In this document: in pieces, positions 63,888-64,000 of the stretch | Layout: every line of letters begins with the position of its first letter | Position numbering within the stretch: position 1 is the first letter of the stretch | Source: JAXGPF01 sp964650945 | GTDB taxonomy: Bacteria > Verrucomicrobiota > Kiritimatiellia > JAAZAB01 | NCBI GenBank assembly: GCA_964650945.1 | Contig: CAZYXU010000003.1 | Coordinates: forward strand, 12,663-76,662 | DNA: 64,000 nucleotides | Direction: 5' to 3' | The notes under the pieces: generated by a model | What the model was told of the DNA's origin: nothing | What the model saw: the letters and a program-made list of their open reading frames with translations, nothing else | Databases searched by the model: none | Translations under genes and position numbers: made by a program

Positions 63888-64000
63888 TTGGTGGGTGGCG
63901 GCCCTGGCGCGGAATTCGGGCGGTTGGCTGTATTTGAACAGCGCCTTCAACTGGGTGTTTTCGACGGGCAATTGCAAATTCCGCATCCTTCGAGACCTTC
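63888..64000. other. Window edge, gene content undecided
   Basis: Both strands have open frames with high-GC third positions here (minus strand beginning VENTQLKALFKYSQ, plus strand WLYLNSAFNWVF). Without the next bases I cannot decide which is a gene end. Confidence 0.4.

Overview
The window is about 60 percent GC, densely packed, and reads as one stretch of chromosome from a Gram-negative bacterium. Outer-membrane logic is everywhere: lipobox proteins, an MCE/Mla lipid-transport operon with a PqiC-type lipoprotein, an ExbB/ExbD motor, and an M48 lipoprotein peptidase. The family mix includes a zinc-ribbon/EIIA fusion, DUF4159 next to ExbBD, a secreted Kelch/FG-GAP protein, a ceramidase-like protein beside a DegT enzyme, and a four-helix-bundle protein. 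Together with low-complexity TTCAG/TTCGG-type intergenic repeats, this suggests the PVC superphylum, perhaps Kiritimatiellota or Lentisphaerota. That placement is inference; no rRNA or other phylogenetic marker was analysed.

Layout. 1-6.5 kb: the 3' part of cinA, a giant secreted Kelch/TIG/FG-GAP protein, a Gfo/Idh/MocA oxidoreductase, and tRNA-Asp and tRNA-Met. 6.5-14.5 kb: a zinc-ribbon/EIIA fusion, a lipoprotein, a KtrA/KtrB potassium system, trmJ, a membrane-anchored phosphatase-like protein, nadD-rsfS, an ECF sigma/anti-sigma pair, and a membrane HEMTH protein. 14.5-21.5 kb: a four-subunit 2-oxoacid:ferredoxin oxidoreductase (VorB type), serC, a lipoprotein, leuB-asd, and an unlisted 55-residue micro-lipoprotein. 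21.5-30 kb: surface-glycan genes (GT39-like, a methyltransferase-SDR fusion, a GT4 glycosyltransferase, a coiled-coil protein, a DUF368/PopT lipid-carrier transporter) and prmA, whose 5' end contains a palindromic element. 30-34 kb: the MCE operon. 34-39 kb: an SBP-PAS-histidine kinase, an M48-TPR protease and an NtrC-type regulator. 39-47 kb: a giant Ser/Thr kinase with LRRs in operon with thrC and mntP, a pilin-like micro-protein, an aspartoacylase-like enzyme and purM. 47-52.7 kb: an unknown secreted protein, a four-helix-bundle gene with its own strong promoter, a GNAT enzyme and a 1005-residue TPR protein. 52.8-58.8 kb: a Ton/Tol-like operon. 59-64 kb: an AraC regulator divergent from a dehydrogenase, a DegT aminotransferase and a ceramidase-like gene.

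The best candidate for an undescribed system is the TPR / ExbB (with C-terminal zinc ribbon) / ExbD / ExbD / TonB-like-DUF4159 / secreted FG-GAP operon at 52.8-58.8 kb, with a second, very large periplasmic TPR protein transcribed divergently. It looks like a proton-motive-force machine whose TonB position is taken by a DUF4159 protein. Other signals worth following are a six-hairpin array at 62.40-62.58 kb, a 55-bp dispersed repeat present twice in opposite orientation, a palindrome carried in frame at the start of prmA, and the micro-lipoprotein at 21.3 kb.
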